Shown here one piece after another: positions 52,639-61,524 of a DNA stretch of 64,000 nucleotides; position 1 is the first letter of the stretch; every line of letters begins with the position of its first letter. The position numbers and the translations under genes were made by a program. The notes beneath the pieces were generated by a model. That model did no database searches. It was not told where the DNA came from and was given only the letters and a program-made list of their open reading frames with translations. Source of the stretch: Desulfosarcina alkanivorans (GTDB lineage: Bacteria > Desulfobacterota > Desulfobacteria > Desulfobacterales > Desulfosarcinaceae); NCBI RefSeq assembly GCF_009688945.1, contig NZ_AP021874.1, forward strand, positions 6,200,001 through 6,264,000, read 5' to 3'.

Positions 52639-53171
52639 ACACAAAAATAATTTTCAGGATAACCTATCATTGGGAGATCATTGACTCTGGAAATGAAACC
52701 TGGCCAATGAAGGGCGGGCAGAATAAAATCTGCCTGGACCGCCACCTGCCCAGTCGTTTAAAAAAAGGTGGTGACGGTAAAATAAATCCCCATCGAGGGC
52801 GGGTCAAATTTGTACCCCGAATACTGACAGGCACCAACAGGGAAGGCTTGCCTGCCGGCGATGGATTCTAAAATCGAACGAAAACCCATCGGCCGGAAGC
52901 GGAAGATTGCCGGTTACAGTTTTAAGTATCAGGAAATACGGAAAATTTGAATTTTCTACCGGGTGGATTAGGCTTGCCCTGCGTGGTACCCGAATTTTTC
53001 ATCCCTGATCCCATAATTTTATGGAAACCGGTGACTGCATCACCCTGACGACGATCCGTAAACGCCTGGTGTGAGAAACAATGAAAAACAGACTGTTCGG
53101 CAAGGCTGGCCACCATCCATGGCGATCGAATCCTTCAACTGCGTACCGAAGCGGATGCCGGCCACGGACGT
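52639..53171. other. intergenic, no supported gene
   Basis: About 530 bases upstream of the AhpD operon promoter. Short frames at 52922-53228 are not convincing. It leads into a GAF-domain relic. Confidence 0.4.
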
Positions 53172-53482
53172 GTGGAAAAACAAGCAACCGAACTGCCGAT
53201 CAGCAGGCTTTTCGAAAAAGGATTTCATCGGATTACCGCTCTGATCGTATCCTGGTCATACCGGACCTGCTGGCAGAGGCGCATCGCTCCTGGGTGGATG
53301 AGAAAAGAATTGAATCCGGAATCAGATCCCTTCTGGTTTTACCATTGTCCTATCAAGGCGGCATCATCGGCGCAATGGACATGGGTTCCCCCACACCCGA
53401 TGATATCGGGCCTGCGGATGCGTGGCTGGCTGAGAACATCATGCCTTTGTTGAAATTCATTTCTATGTTAAATGCGGACTAA
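53172..53482 (+). pseudogene. GAF-domain relic with frameshift
   Basis: Two frames together read like the end of a GAF sensor domain: EKQATELPISRLFEKG in one frame near 53172-53220, then RILVIPDLLAEAHRSW, EKRIESGIRSLLVLPLSYQG and DMGSPTPDDIGPADAW in the other, ending ISMLNAD at 53482. The frame changes near 53215-53230. No kinase or output part follows. The pattern 'gIrSlL..Pl...g..iG.ld' is characteristic of GAF domains. A decayed fragment of a sensor protein. Confidence 0.55.
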
Positions 53483-53804
53483 TGTGTTCGAATCGCAATT
53501 TGTAATAGCCCAGATTGAATTTGATATTCTGAGGAAAGCCACTCTCTAATCTTCTTAATTCAGCATTAACCATGTGACGGATATTATCCACATCTATATC
53601 TAAATAACTACAAATATTTATAAAGCTCGTGAAGGAATCAAAATCGTTTACTGTCAACCAATACAAGGCCTGGCTTTTGTAAATTTCCTGGTCACTATAG
53701 GTAGGCTTAAAAATATCTTTTAGGGCACGAGTTAAAATCGCAGCAAACAGTGCCCGGATGGATTTTGCTAATTCTCCTATGTCTGGATTGGTAGAATTAT
53801 CCAT
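53463..53804 (-). CDS. small protein of unknown function
   Basis: A 113-residue, likely cytoplasmic helical protein (IGELAKSIRALFAAILTRAL, QALYWLTVNDFDSFTSFINI). No family recognised. It is more AT-rich than the flanking core genes, like the cassette to its right, and overlaps the end of the GAF relic by 20 bases on the other strand. AAAGGGATAG lies a little far upstream of the ATG. It may be a foreign gene; coding status is moderately supported by length and composition only. Confidence 0.45.
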   Translation of the reverse strand: MDNSTNPDIGELAKSIRALFAAILTRALKDIFKPTYSDQEIYKSQALYWLTVNDFDSFTSFINICSYLDIDVDNIRHMVNAELRRLESGFPQNIKFNLGYYKLRFEHISPHLT

Positions 53805-54279
53805 TTTGAATCGACTATCCCTTTAACAGTTTTTAAAGAAATCATAAAACCGGCCAAATTGAGGCCCGCAAGTGAAATTCTCGTATCGCGTTGTTATTAG
53901 AAAGTGGCAAGGCCAATGTTAACGCTGCCATAATAATGCGTGCTCAGTACTTGCCAAAATTCATTTCCCAGCCTTTTTGGACTTTTATAGGGGGCACTTC
54001 CATGGATTGGATGCTCTCGGCAGCGATGACGGCTTCTTCTTTTCATTGAAGGAAACAGCGTGCATTCGCTCACACAAATTGGAACACTGCACCAAGCAAG
54101 TCGACATTTTTAGTCAAGTAATAGTTACTTTTTTAATTTGCTAAACAAGTAGAAATTCCCCGGTCCGCTTTACGGCGGGGATATTCAGCCGGCAGGTGGT
54201 CATTTCTACTTGGTGCCCATCCATAAATGGCCAATTTGTCCGATATCTGCGTTGCGCTCAAAATTTTATCCTCGGAATA
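53805..54279. other. intergenic with inverted repeat
   Basis: About 475 bases of AT-rich sequence. The notable part is the repeat at 54146-54212. No reading frame is supported. Confidence 0.4.
54146..54212. repeat. 11-bp inverted repeat, possible IS21-type end remnant
   Basis: CAAGTAGAAAT (54146-54156) and ATTTCTACTTG (54202-54212) are exact inverted copies around a GC-rich core that has its own CCCCG...CGGGG pairing. Short repeated blocks of the kind GGTGGTCATTTCTAC and GGCCAATTTG recall terminal repeats of IS21-family elements. On the far side of the racemase/DUF1611 genes, 56636-56660 has TGTCAATTCTAAGCGGAAAT, also like an IS21 end. The assignment is tentative. Confidence 0.35.
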
Positions 54280-55416
54280 TCATCCATATGCCTGCGGTAA
54301 AATTTTTCGCGCGCCTTGATCTCGACCAAATTTTCCTATTTCTGGATGAACACTACTTATAAAATGCTTTTTTATGAAAGGGGATGTCATTGCTGCGAGA
54401 AGACCGCCGTAATCCAGACTAAAGTTGACCTCATCCCCGACCTTTAGGTTGTTGTTTTTGCTGTTAAGAATAATGTGATCACTGCTGGAACCCAATATCT
54501 CTAAACTGTTATTCGATTTTAAGCTGGATACCAAGATGTCCTGTTTTCCCAGCGCAATGATCACCCGCTGGTGAATTCCCTTATCTTGGAAAACGGGGAC
54601 ATTTCCAAAAGCATCTTGACCGATATCTCCAAATGGAAAAGATGGCTTTTTCTTGGACTCGATAACTTCGGCAACGAGCTTGAAAGCGTCTGTGTGCAAT
54701 CCTGGGATTGTTTTTCGGTTCACCGTTTCAAGGCCTAAAAGGATTGATTCACCCAGTCGAAAATTGTTTATTTTTCCTACATCTTGGGTAGATCTATACC
54801 ACTCATAATTTGCCGAGTTGCCACCCGAAATAATTGTTAAACCAAGATGGAATTCATTTTCTATGATATCAAAAAGTTCAGATAGCTCATGCATGTTTTT
54901 ATCAGCAGGTTTCACACCACCGTAACAAGCCAAATTGCATCCAATACCAACGATTTTTATATGGGATAAAGAAATAGCCTGCCGGATAAACTCAGACAAA
55001 TCGAGAGGAAGTACGCCTTCACGCAAATCGCCCAACTCGACCATCACAATTACCTGATGGTTTTTGTTACCTGCTTTTGCATAATAGGATAGCTTTTTAA
55101 GTGTCTCAATCTCAGTATTTAAGCTAATGTCTGCACTTCGAACCACGGATTCGGCCTGACTTAACGGTGTTCGCAATAGAACAAATTGAGTTGTAATCCC
55201 TGCCGCTTTCATCTTTTCTATGTTTTCAATGCGTGAGTCGGCAATAAATCTGGCACCACCTTGAATCATGGCCCTGACAATAGAAGGTTCTCCAAGCACC
55301 GCTTTGGAAACTCCCATTATGGAAATACCTTTTTTCCCATAAAGTTCGGATAGCATCCGGGCATTATCCCGTATTTGTGGCAGTGATATTTCAATTCTGG
55401 GCAAGAATATTTTCAT
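54280..55416 (-). CDS. PLP-dependent amino-acid racemase (alanine/ornithine racemase fold III)
   Basis: A 378-residue enzyme of the fold-type III family. The PLP lysine is K38 in GISIMGVSKAVLGEP, followed by GGARFIADSRIENIEKM, a typical strand-helix of the barrel. VIVMVELGDLREGVLP and GIGCNLACYGGVKP (with phosphate-binding residues) and LTIISGGNSANYEW fit the ornithine-racemase/YhfX branch rather than the classical Alr. It would interconvert L and D forms of an amino acid. It follows the DUF1611 gene by 25 bases. Sequence composition is clearly richer in A+T than the surrounding core genes, a sign of transfer. The substrate cannot be told. Confidence 0.85.
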   Translation of the reverse strand: MKIFLPRIEISLPQIRDNARMLSELYGKKGISIMGVSKAVLGEPSIVRAMIQGGARFIADSRIENIEKMKAAGITTQFVLLRTPLSQAESVVRSADISLNTEIETLKKLSYYAKAGNKNHQVIVMVELGDLREGVLPLDLSEFIRQAISLSHIKIVGIGCNLACYGGVKPADKNMHELSELFDIIENEFHLGLTIISGGNSANYEWYRSTQDVGKINNFRLGESILLGLETVNRKTIPGLHTDAFKLVAEVIESKKKPSFPFGDIGQDAFGNVPVFQDKGIHQRVIIALGKQDILVSSLKSNNSLEILGSSSDHIILNSKNNNLKVGDEVNFSLDYGGLLAAMTSPFIKKHFISSVHPEIGKFGRDQGARKILPQAYG

Positions 55417-55441
55417 ATTTTATTTCTATTGGTTACAACTC

Positions 55442-56560
55442 TTACGCTGCCATTGCATGGGTTTTTATACATCTCTTTTGTTTGATTGTTCGCCTCAGTT
55501 CTGGAAAATGATGGCTTAAGGCGTGAACGAGTTTTTGACATCCATGGCTTAGTACATCTGTTGTCGCTAAGTGGAACTTTTTTTCATAAATTGCTATGAT
55601 GTCTGTTACTTCCTTGTCTGAAAGGTCTTCATGGTTTAATGCGATAGCCATTACTTCCGCTTGAGAAATCGCTTCTATCAGTTTAATTTCACTCTCAACA
55701 GTAGGCATCTTCAAATTGGGAAAATCACACCTTTTTTTCCTGGCGGGTGGATGTTGGAGGATAACGCCATCGGGATTGCTGCCTTTCAATATACCAAGAG
55801 AGCCCATAAAGGCGGGATGGCTGACGGCACTCTGCCCCTCCACTAAAATGATATCGGGTTTTTCGATTTTAAATGCTTGAACAACGGCATTTTCTATTTC
55901 ACCGACCACAAACTGGGAAACAAGCGCATCGATTGCTATGCCGTACATCGCCCCCTGCATCAAGCCACTTTGGCCTGTGGCAACCAATACCGAATTTATT
56001 CCGAGACTGTTCAAGGCCTTGTTGAGTTCAACTGCGGTAGTCCTTTTTCCGCAGGCACAATCAGTACCCAATACGGCGATCACAGGAGCAGTTACTTCCG
56101 ATCTTTTTCCCGTGAATACATGCAAATCTTTTAATTGCGGCGGCTTTCTGATGTCTTTTATCTGGACTGCGTTGCGGGCCGCCATATGGATAAACTCTCG
56201 ATCTTCAGAAAAGAACTGATGCAGACCGTTAATGATGTCCATTCCATTTTCCATGGCTTCTAATATCAAAGCCCTTTCATCCATTGATATAGATGCTTCT
56301 AACGGAGCTTTCCCATATATATAACAATCTGGGACTCCAGAAAGTTTACTCAATGCATCCTTTAAATTGGAAAAAATGGGGATACCATTTTTTTCTCCCC
56401 CTAATTCTTCCCCGGCATCCTTTCCGGCTAAAGAACTGTCAATTACTCCGACAACGGTATAGGTTTCAGAGTGTCTAACCAGCCCGGAAGCCGTTTTTCC
56501 GTCAACTAATCCAAATTGATTTTCACAGTAAACCAAGGCCGTTTCATTCGCGATCGCCAT
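55442..56560 (-). CDS. DUF1611 protein (DgcN-type N-acetyltransferase family)
   Basis: A 372-residue cytoplasmic protein. The N-terminal Rossmann-like part (~1-130; TYTVVGVIDSSLAGKDAGEE) and C-terminal P-loop part (~160-350; VIAVLGTDCACGKRTTAVEL, VATGQSGLMQGAMYG, DIILVEGQSAVSHPAFMGSL) match DUF1611. A member, DgcN, acetylates D-glutamate in marine bacteria as the first step of its breakdown. Here the gene is paired with an amino-acid racemase, so a D-amino-acid pathway is likely. AAAAGGAGTATAG precedes the ATG. AT-rich like its partner. Confidence 0.87.
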   Translation of the reverse strand: MAIANETALVYCENQFGLVDGKTASGLVRHSETYTVVGVIDSSLAGKDAGEELGGEKNGIPIFSNLKDALSKLSGVPDCYIYGKAPLEASISMDERALILEAMENGMDIINGLHQFFSEDREFIHMAARNAVQIKDIRKPPQLKDLHVFTGKRSEVTAPVIAVLGTDCACGKRTTAVELNKALNSLGINSVLVATGQSGLMQGAMYGIAIDALVSQFVVGEIENAVVQAFKIEKPDIILVEGQSAVSHPAFMGSLGILKGSNPDGVILQHPPARKKRCDFPNLKMPTVESEIKLIEAISQAEVMAIALNHEDLSDKEVTDIIAIYEKKFHLATTDVLSHGCQKLVHALSHHFPELRRTIKQKRCIKTHAMAA

Positions 56561-57056
56561 TATCTATACTCCTTTTTATATATTCCTGAAGTTTATATAA
56601 ATTTTTAAAATAGACTAATTTTTTCTAAGCCTACGGTGTCAATTCTAAGCGGAAATTTCGCATACGCATCATTCCCATTGAGGCCAAGTGCGCTCGGAAC
56701 AAGCCGTTCATCTTGATCCGGGTGCCCATCCGGCACACCCAACATGGACAAATGGGTTTCAGGCAGCCACCATTTTTTTCAGGCTTCCACCTGGTTAGTA
56801 ATTGTAAATAGTATTGAAAAATTGAAAATAACTGGCGACCCGCTCATGCAGCCATGCAAGGAAGGTATCGGTCAGAAGAACGGTTTTGATTTATCTGGAT
56901 CGCCCATCATGTGAGCTTTTTGCTACTTGTCTGATAGCGCCACCTTTATTGGGTCTGTCTTGCGTTTTGTCCACGACACGGTGCTGTTCGGCAATATTCG
57001 AATTTCCTTATGAATTTGCACCCACCATGCGCTTTGCGACTGCCATGTCCGATGGG
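56561..57056. other. intergenic with possible IS end remnant
   Basis: About 500 bases. The first part is AT-rich and holds the promoter of the DUF1611/racemase pair. TGTCAATTCTAAGCGGAAAT (near 56637) may be an IS21-type terminus. The following GC-richer bases have no supported frame. Confidence 0.4.
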
Positions 57057-57536
57057 CTAAAGTTTCTGGCATCGCTCACGCACTGATTTAAACGGCATCC
57101 CCTCAGCACGCTCATAGCGCTCGGCACGGATGAACCAGAATGCGAGTCCGCCCGTATTGTGATTGGGGGCCAATCCATTATTGGTGCTCCTGACCCCCAG
57201 CGACCCTTTCCGGCCAGTCTTCCGCCAGCCTCTGGCCTGCATGATCATTCGAATGACCACACCAACAGCCTGTCGTAAGCGTTTACTCCGTTGAGTGTGT
57301 GTATCTGCCAAACACCGATCGATGGCTGGATGAGATTCAAGCTCCCGAACGACACCAGACAAAGGCGGTCTGTCGTGGTGAATCTCAGACTCTTCCATCC
57401 GGCGTTGCCTGTTGGCATCATTAAAAAACGCCAGTACTGCGTCAAAAGGTTGATCCGGATCGTTCACAACATCTGAAAACCTTCGGCCCTGATTGTCTTC
57501 GAGGAACGTATCACGTGTTATTGTCACTCTTGGCAA
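57057..57536 (-). CDS. conserved-looking hypothetical protein
   Basis: A 159-residue, arginine-rich cytoplasmic protein beginning with TTG after GCGGAG (start uncertain). Segments such as DVVNDPDQPFDAVLAFFNDA, PPLSGVVRELESHPAIDRCL and QRSKRLRQAVGVVIRMIMQA look like a folded, helical protein, and the GRKGSLGVRS loop suggests nucleic-acid contact. I recognise no family name. It sits alone between the racemase cassette and the M81 gene, possibly part of the same transferred stretch. Confidence 0.5.
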   Translation of the reverse strand: MPRVTITRDTFLEDNQGRRFSDVVNDPDQPFDAVLAFFNDANRQRRMEESEIHHDRPPLSGVVRELESHPAIDRCLADTHTQRSKRLRQAVGVVIRMIMQARGWRKTGRKGSLGVRSTNNGLAPNHNTGGLAFWFIRAERYERAEGMPFKSVRERCQKL

Positions 57537-57791
57537 ACTATACTCCGCTTGTCGACTTCACTCCAGAAACACAGACAAATATTGAACCTTCCTTTTTTGC
57601 AGATACAAATATTGTATCTATATTTCAAGAAAAAGCAAGGGCAAACTTATTTACAAGGGCCTCGTACTGTTTGAAAACCGCAGAAACAGACGTCCGTCTT
57701 AATTTATTTGAAGGTTTTATCTGCGAGATATGATAGGTGAACAAATTTTGCGTCAACTCAATCGATTAATTAAATATTAAGGGATTGTACA

Positions 57792-59276
57792 ATGCCGTTC
57801 AAGGTCCTGACTGCCGAAATGTCCCATGAAACCAATTCCTTCAGTCTCCAGGAAACTGATGAACAGGCATTTAGAAACCGTTATGTTCTGATGGGCGCCG
57901 AAGCCATCGCTGAGCGTGGCCAAGCAAATACCGAACTTGCTGGCTTTCTCGATGCCGGTCGAGTGCATGGCTGGAACGTCAACCATGTGCTCAGTGCAGC
58001 CGCGGGCCCAAGCGGTAAGGTTAGGCGAAAAACCTTTAATTGGCTCTGCGATCCAATCATTTCCGTCATCAAGCAGCACGCTTTCGACGGACTTCTTTTC
58101 GGATTGCATGGCGCCATGGACCTTGATTTCTGTGAAGATGGCGAAGGAGAGTTTCTTTCGCGCATCCGCAACGTGGTGGGCGAGAAGATGCCAATTGCCA
58201 TCACGCTTGATCCACATGCGAATGTCAGCAATAAGATGTGCGCGCTCGCTGACATCATGGTATCGTTCAAAACCTATCCACATATCGATATGCGCGACAC
58301 CGGCCGCCATGCCGGCGAAATTTTACAAAGGACGATGGCCGGTGAGATTCAACCCCACACGATCCTTGTGAGTCGACCTATGCTGGAAGAAGTCAATGGT
58401 GGCCGCACCGACATCGGCCCGATGATCGAGCGCATAGCATCAGCACGGGCGTACGAGGAGGAAGCGGACGTATTCGCCGTGAGCATTAATGCTGGTTTCG
58501 CAAGTGCAGATGTCGCAAGGATTGGCCCAACAGTGCTGGTCACAGGTCAAGGCGATTTTTCCGCACACACTGCTTTCGCCGAAACGATTGCTGATGACAT
58601 CTGGAACAGACGCTTTGAGGTGCTGAACGACTATCTCAGCGTTGAAGAGACTGCAGATATTGCAGCTACATATGTGGCTAACGAAGGACCGCTGGTAATT
58701 GCTGACTATGCGGATAATCCCGGTGCCGGTGGCTATGGTGACTCAACCGAGCTATTGCGTGCATTGCTCGAGGCGGGTGTTAGGAATGCCTGTTTTGGTC
58801 CGATGGTGGATGGCGCGGTAGCGAAGGCTTTGCATACTGCTGATATTAGTGAACGGGTTCACATTGAGCTGGGCGGTAAAACCGATCCAAGCTTCGGTGG
58901 TGGGCCACTCTACGTGGAGGGTGAACTCGTCTCTATCAGTGACGGGTATTTCACCGGTGACGGTTCAATGATTCATGGGCTCAGGGGCAGTTTCGGCCCC
59001 AGTGCTGTTCTACGCGTCGACGATATTGAAATATTGGTGGTCACCATTGCCCGCCAAATATTAGATTTGCAGCAATTTAAAGCGTTTGATATCGACCCGC
59101 AGAACAAGCGTGTCGTCGCGTTAAAATCGATGCAACACTTCCGTGCTGCGTTCGAGCCGATTGCAGGACAAGTGATTGTTTGTGACAGCGGCGCACTTTG
59201 CACCCCACGTTACAACCGATTGCCCTATCGCAATGTACCGAGACCGATTTTCCCTTTAGATCCGATACAAATCTAA
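57792..59276 (+). CDS. M81-family metallopeptidase (MlrC-like)
   Basis: A 494-residue zinc peptidase. The N-terminal DUF1485 region has the family's metal sites: AEMSHETNSFS, GLLFGLHGAMDLDFCEDGEG (Asp/His), LDPHANVSNKM and TYPHIDMRDTG. The MlrC C-terminal domain begins near 300 with DYADNPGAGGYGDSTELLRA and includes GPMVDGAVA, GGKTDPSFGG and LRVDDIEILVV. MlrC acts on linear peptides with D-amino acids from microcystin; other members open or cut small peptides and imides. Proximity to the racemase and DUF1611 genes suggests D-amino-acid peptide use. AAGGGATTG precedes the ATG. No signal peptide. Confidence 0.93.
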   Translation: MPFKVLTAEMSHETNSFSLQETDEQAFRNRYVLMGAEAIAERGQANTELAGFLDAGRVHGWNVNHVLSAAAGPSGKVRRKTFNWLCDPIISVIKQHAFDGLLFGLHGAMDLDFCEDGEGEFLSRIRNVVGEKMPIAITLDPHANVSNKMCALADIMVSFKTYPHIDMRDTGRHAGEILQRTMAGEIQPHTILVSRPMLEEVNGGRTDIGPMIERIASARAYEEEADVFAVSINAGFASADVARIGPTVLVTGQGDFSAHTAFAETIADDIWNRRFEVLNDYLSVEETADIAATYVANEGPLVIADYADNPGAGGYGDSTELLRALLEAGVRNACFGPMVDGAVAKALHTADISERVHIELGGKTDPSFGGGPLYVEGELVSISDGYFTGDGSMIHGLRGSFGPSAVLRVDDIEILVVTIARQILDLQQFKAFDIDPQNKRVVALKSMQHFRAAFEPIAGQVIVCDSGALCTPRYNRLPYRNVPRPIFPLDPIQI

Positions 59277-59511
59277 TTGGTTCGTTCTCGGCAGACTGCG
59301 AATTAAAAATTGGCTAAATACAGATAGGATGATTATCATAGTTTTAATCGGAGCCCTGCCGATGTATTCAATTATCTGCCCGACGCAAGCAGAGCGCGTA
59401 TCAACAAAGGACCAATCCATTTGATCGTCGCGAGCTATGGGGAATTGCTCCCCAGCTTCGCAATAAAAATCAAAACCACTGTGGATTGTAAGCTAAAGAA
59501 CAGGAATCAGC

Positions 59512-59853
59512 ATGTCAGTCTCAAACTCGATCCTCCCAGATGATAAATCCAAGCAGCAATTTTCTTGTTTCAGAGCTTCAGCGGAGTTCATTCAAATACC
59601 GCATTTCACGGATGGGCCGGATGACTACCGTCTGGTGCACGGGAATGTGGCCACGTTGTCGCAAGATGTGCCGGTGAACCATGCGTGGATTGAAGAGATA
59701 GACTTCGTCTACGAATTGAGCGAAGGACATAAAATTTTGTTTTCTAAAGACGACTACTACAAAAAGAACAAAATAATCAATGTTCGCACTTATACGGCAC
59801 AGGAAGCGATCACCCTGATTGGCGAATATGGTCACTGGGGGCCATGGAACTGA
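59512..59853 (+). CDS. small protein of unknown function
   Basis: A 113-residue polar protein (IPHFTDGPDDYRLVHGNVAT, FVYELSEGHKILFSKDDYYK) without signal peptide or known domain. AGGAATCAGC precedes the ATG, so it is probably expressed. It overlaps the start of a truncated hemolysin III gene. It lies at the edge of the accessory stretch. Real or relic cannot be settled; the frame is complete. Confidence 0.45.
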   Translation: MSVSNSILPDDKSKQQFSCFRASAEFIQIPHFTDGPDDYRLVHGNVATLSQDVPVNHAWIEEIDFVYELSEGHKILFSKDDYYKKNKIINVRTYTAQEAITLIGEYGHWGPWN

Positions 59854-60196
59854 CGTGCACGCAGTCATTTCAAACCCGAATCGTGATCAGTCGCAGGGCG
59901 AAGAAATCGCCAACAGTATCAGTCACGGCGCAGGGCTAATTGGTGCGCTGGTCGGAACGCCATTTCTCGTCATGCATGCAGCAAGGCACGGGGATGCCGG
60001 ATTCATTGTCGGTACGAGTATTTTTGCCTCCTCCATGATTCTTCTTTATCTTGCCTCAACGGTCTACCATGCGTGGCGATTCGGGAAGGTTAAAAGCTGT
60101 TTTCGAATCATCGAGCATTCCGCGATCTTTATCCTTATTGCCGGCACGTACACACCCTTAACCCTTGGCACTGCTGAAGGGTTACCAATAGGTTGA
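59828..60196 (+). pseudogene. hemolysin III family protein, C-terminally truncated
   Basis: The frame reads GEEIANSISHGAGLIGALVG, SSMILLYLASTVYHAW, RIIEHSAIFILIAGTYTPLT and then stops after GTAEGLPIG. These are the first helices and the S.yH and HsaIfiliAGtYTP motifs of the hemolysin III/YqfA/PAQR family, which is normally about 210 residues with seven helices. Only three to four are left, so the conserved C-terminal His motif is missing. ATG at 59828 or GTG at 59855 are both possible starts. A strong terminator follows at once, so the end probably came from a rearrangement. Confidence 0.7.
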
Positions 60197-60207
60197 CAAA
60201 AAATCGG

Positions 60208-60240
60208 AAAGGCCAACACTACGTCAGGTGGTTGGCCTTT
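60208..60240 (+). terminator. rho-independent terminator
   Basis: AAAGGCCAAC (60208-60217) and GTTGGCCTTT (60231-60240) pair perfectly around a 13-base loop, and the T run continues as TTTTT. Clear intrinsic terminator for rightward transcription. Confidence 0.85.
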
Positions 60241-60259
60241 TTCGATGATTTGTTGACTT

Positions 60260-60369
60260 TCAAATTCCTAAAATCTGAGGTCGCATGGGTAATCCTTCTT
60301 TGCTGATCGTTCGTGGACGTATTGGTACGGTAAGGTTGTTTTGGCAGATTTTCTGTAGCAACTGTTACA
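60260..60369 (-). promoter_or_regulatory. orphan Crp/Fnr-type promoter with truncated reading frame
   Basis: TGTAGCAACTGTTACA (60354-60369) differs from the AhpD-operon box by one base, and the next bases on the reverse strand are alike too (CAGAA then TCTG). TACCGT at 60332-60327 sits at the -10 distance. About 34 bases after the expected start comes AAGAAGGA and ATG at 60286, but the frame (MRPQILGI) stops at 60260. So the promoter and start of a gene remain and the rest is gone. Confidence 0.5.
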
Positions 60370-60486
60370 TGATTGGAAAAAACGAATCGGTTCAGAAGAA
60401 CTGCGGACGGAAAAGGCGGCGATTTCAGTTAATGGGATGGCCCGGATGAATTTCCACAGCCGATCGGTCTGGAAGGGGAGTGTCAA

Positions 60487-61191
60487 TTACGCTGTCTTCA
60501 ACAGCGGCAGGACAAGCCTTTTGTCCTCGTGGATAATCTTGCCGGCTTGCTTCAGCGCTTTCATGGCGCGGGTAATGCTGACCCGATGGGCTCCGGTTAA
60601 AAAACTCAAGTCTTCATGCGTCAACGGGAACTGGATAACGGTTCCTTGCGGGCTGACCGTTCCATGCTCCCTGGCGACATGGGTGAGCACGCCGTAAAGT
60701 CGATCTTCAATATTGGTGACGGCCAGGCTTCCCACCCGCATGGTCAACCAGGTGATTCTTTCGCTGAGGTTCTTTATGATCTGCAATCCGACCTTCGGGT
60801 GCAGAAGGACCAGCTGTTCAAACTGGCTGCGGCTGAAACCGCAGGTCAGGGTGTCTTCCAGACAGTAGGCACTGACCGGGTATTGGCCTTCTTCCGAAAA
60901 CAAGTTTTCACCGACAAAGTCACCGGCCTTGCGGATATCAAGCGTCAGTTCGGTGCCGTCTTCCAGCACCTTGGAAAGCTTGATCCGCCCGCCTTTGATC
61001 AGAAACATTTCGTCGGCAGGGTCTCCCTGCAGAAACAGCGCTTGGCCAGTGGTCGATTTTTTCCGCAGCGCCTCTCGACTGAGCGCTTCAATTTCCTCTG
61101 CCTCGAGGTTCTGGAATATCCACAGGTGGCCGATGCAGGTTGGGGACAGGGCAATGTCACCACCAGCGATTTGTTCACACAGACAAGCCAT
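60487..61191 (-). CDS. Crp/Fnr family regulator with N-terminal cysteines
   Basis: A 234-residue regulator. N-terminal C3, C5 and C19 (MACLCEQIAGGDIALSPTCI) just before the sensor domain recall the Fnr cluster ligands, though spacing differs and a fourth ligand (C112 or C119 area, SAYCLEDTLTCGF) would be needed. The cNMP-like domain spans ~28-140 (ALFLQGDPADEMFLIKGGRI) and the winged helix ~165-230, with recognition helix LSFLTGAHRVSITRAMKAL. It may sense oxygen, NO or redox. The palindrome TGTAGCAAYTGTTACA lies just downstream and at the Sec AhpD operon, making it the natural candidate binder. Confidence 0.9.
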   Translation of the reverse strand: MACLCEQIAGGDIALSPTCIGHLWIFQNLEAEEIEALSREALRKKSTTGQALFLQGDPADEMFLIKGGRIKLSKVLEDGTELTLDIRKAGDFVGENLFSEEGQYPVSAYCLEDTLTCGFSRSQFEQLVLLHPKVGLQIIKNLSERITWLTMRVGSLAVTNIEDRLYGVLTHVAREHGTVSPQGTVIQFPLTHEDLSFLTGAHRVSITRAMKALKQAGKIIHEDKRLVLPLLKTA

Positions 61192-61524
61192 TAAACACCT
61201 TTTTGATGACAGATTTGACTTTCACCCATGGGTTCCCTTTATGCCTTTACGAAAAACCTGGTCCGCCGCAACGGATGCATGAACCATCACACCTCACAAC
61301 TTGGGGATCTGCTTGCCGTGGGAAAAAAACGGGCAGTCTAAAATTAGACGGAATTAAGGACTGTTACAAGCTACTACGCGCCCGCCTGGTTGTCGATAAA
61401 ATGTATCGGAAATAAGATGTGGGTTTTCATGGATGCATAAGCAATGGCCATGTGAAAAGAAGAATCCGCTCATATTTCCTTTCCATGCGGCGCAGGGCGC
61501 AGCCGAATGACTGCCGAGAAAAAA
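61192..61524. promoter_or_regulatory. upstream region of the Crp/Fnr gene
   Basis: About 330 bases between the regulator start and the end of pcm, both leftward. A perfect palindrome GTCTAAAATTAGAC lies at 61336-61349, and a TGTTACA half-site at 61362-61368. Both could serve control of the regulator; neither is placed with a convincing -10. Confidence 0.4.

Noticed and set aside
57515..57733. 72-codon plus-strand frame before the M81 gene
   Set aside because: Overlaps the start of the reverse-strand hypothetical gene, has no domain and no ribosome site.
61362..61377. Third copy of the TGTAGCAAYTGTTACA box upstream of the Crp/Fnr gene
   Set aside because: Only the TGTTACA half-site matches, and no -10 sequence lies at the class II distance.
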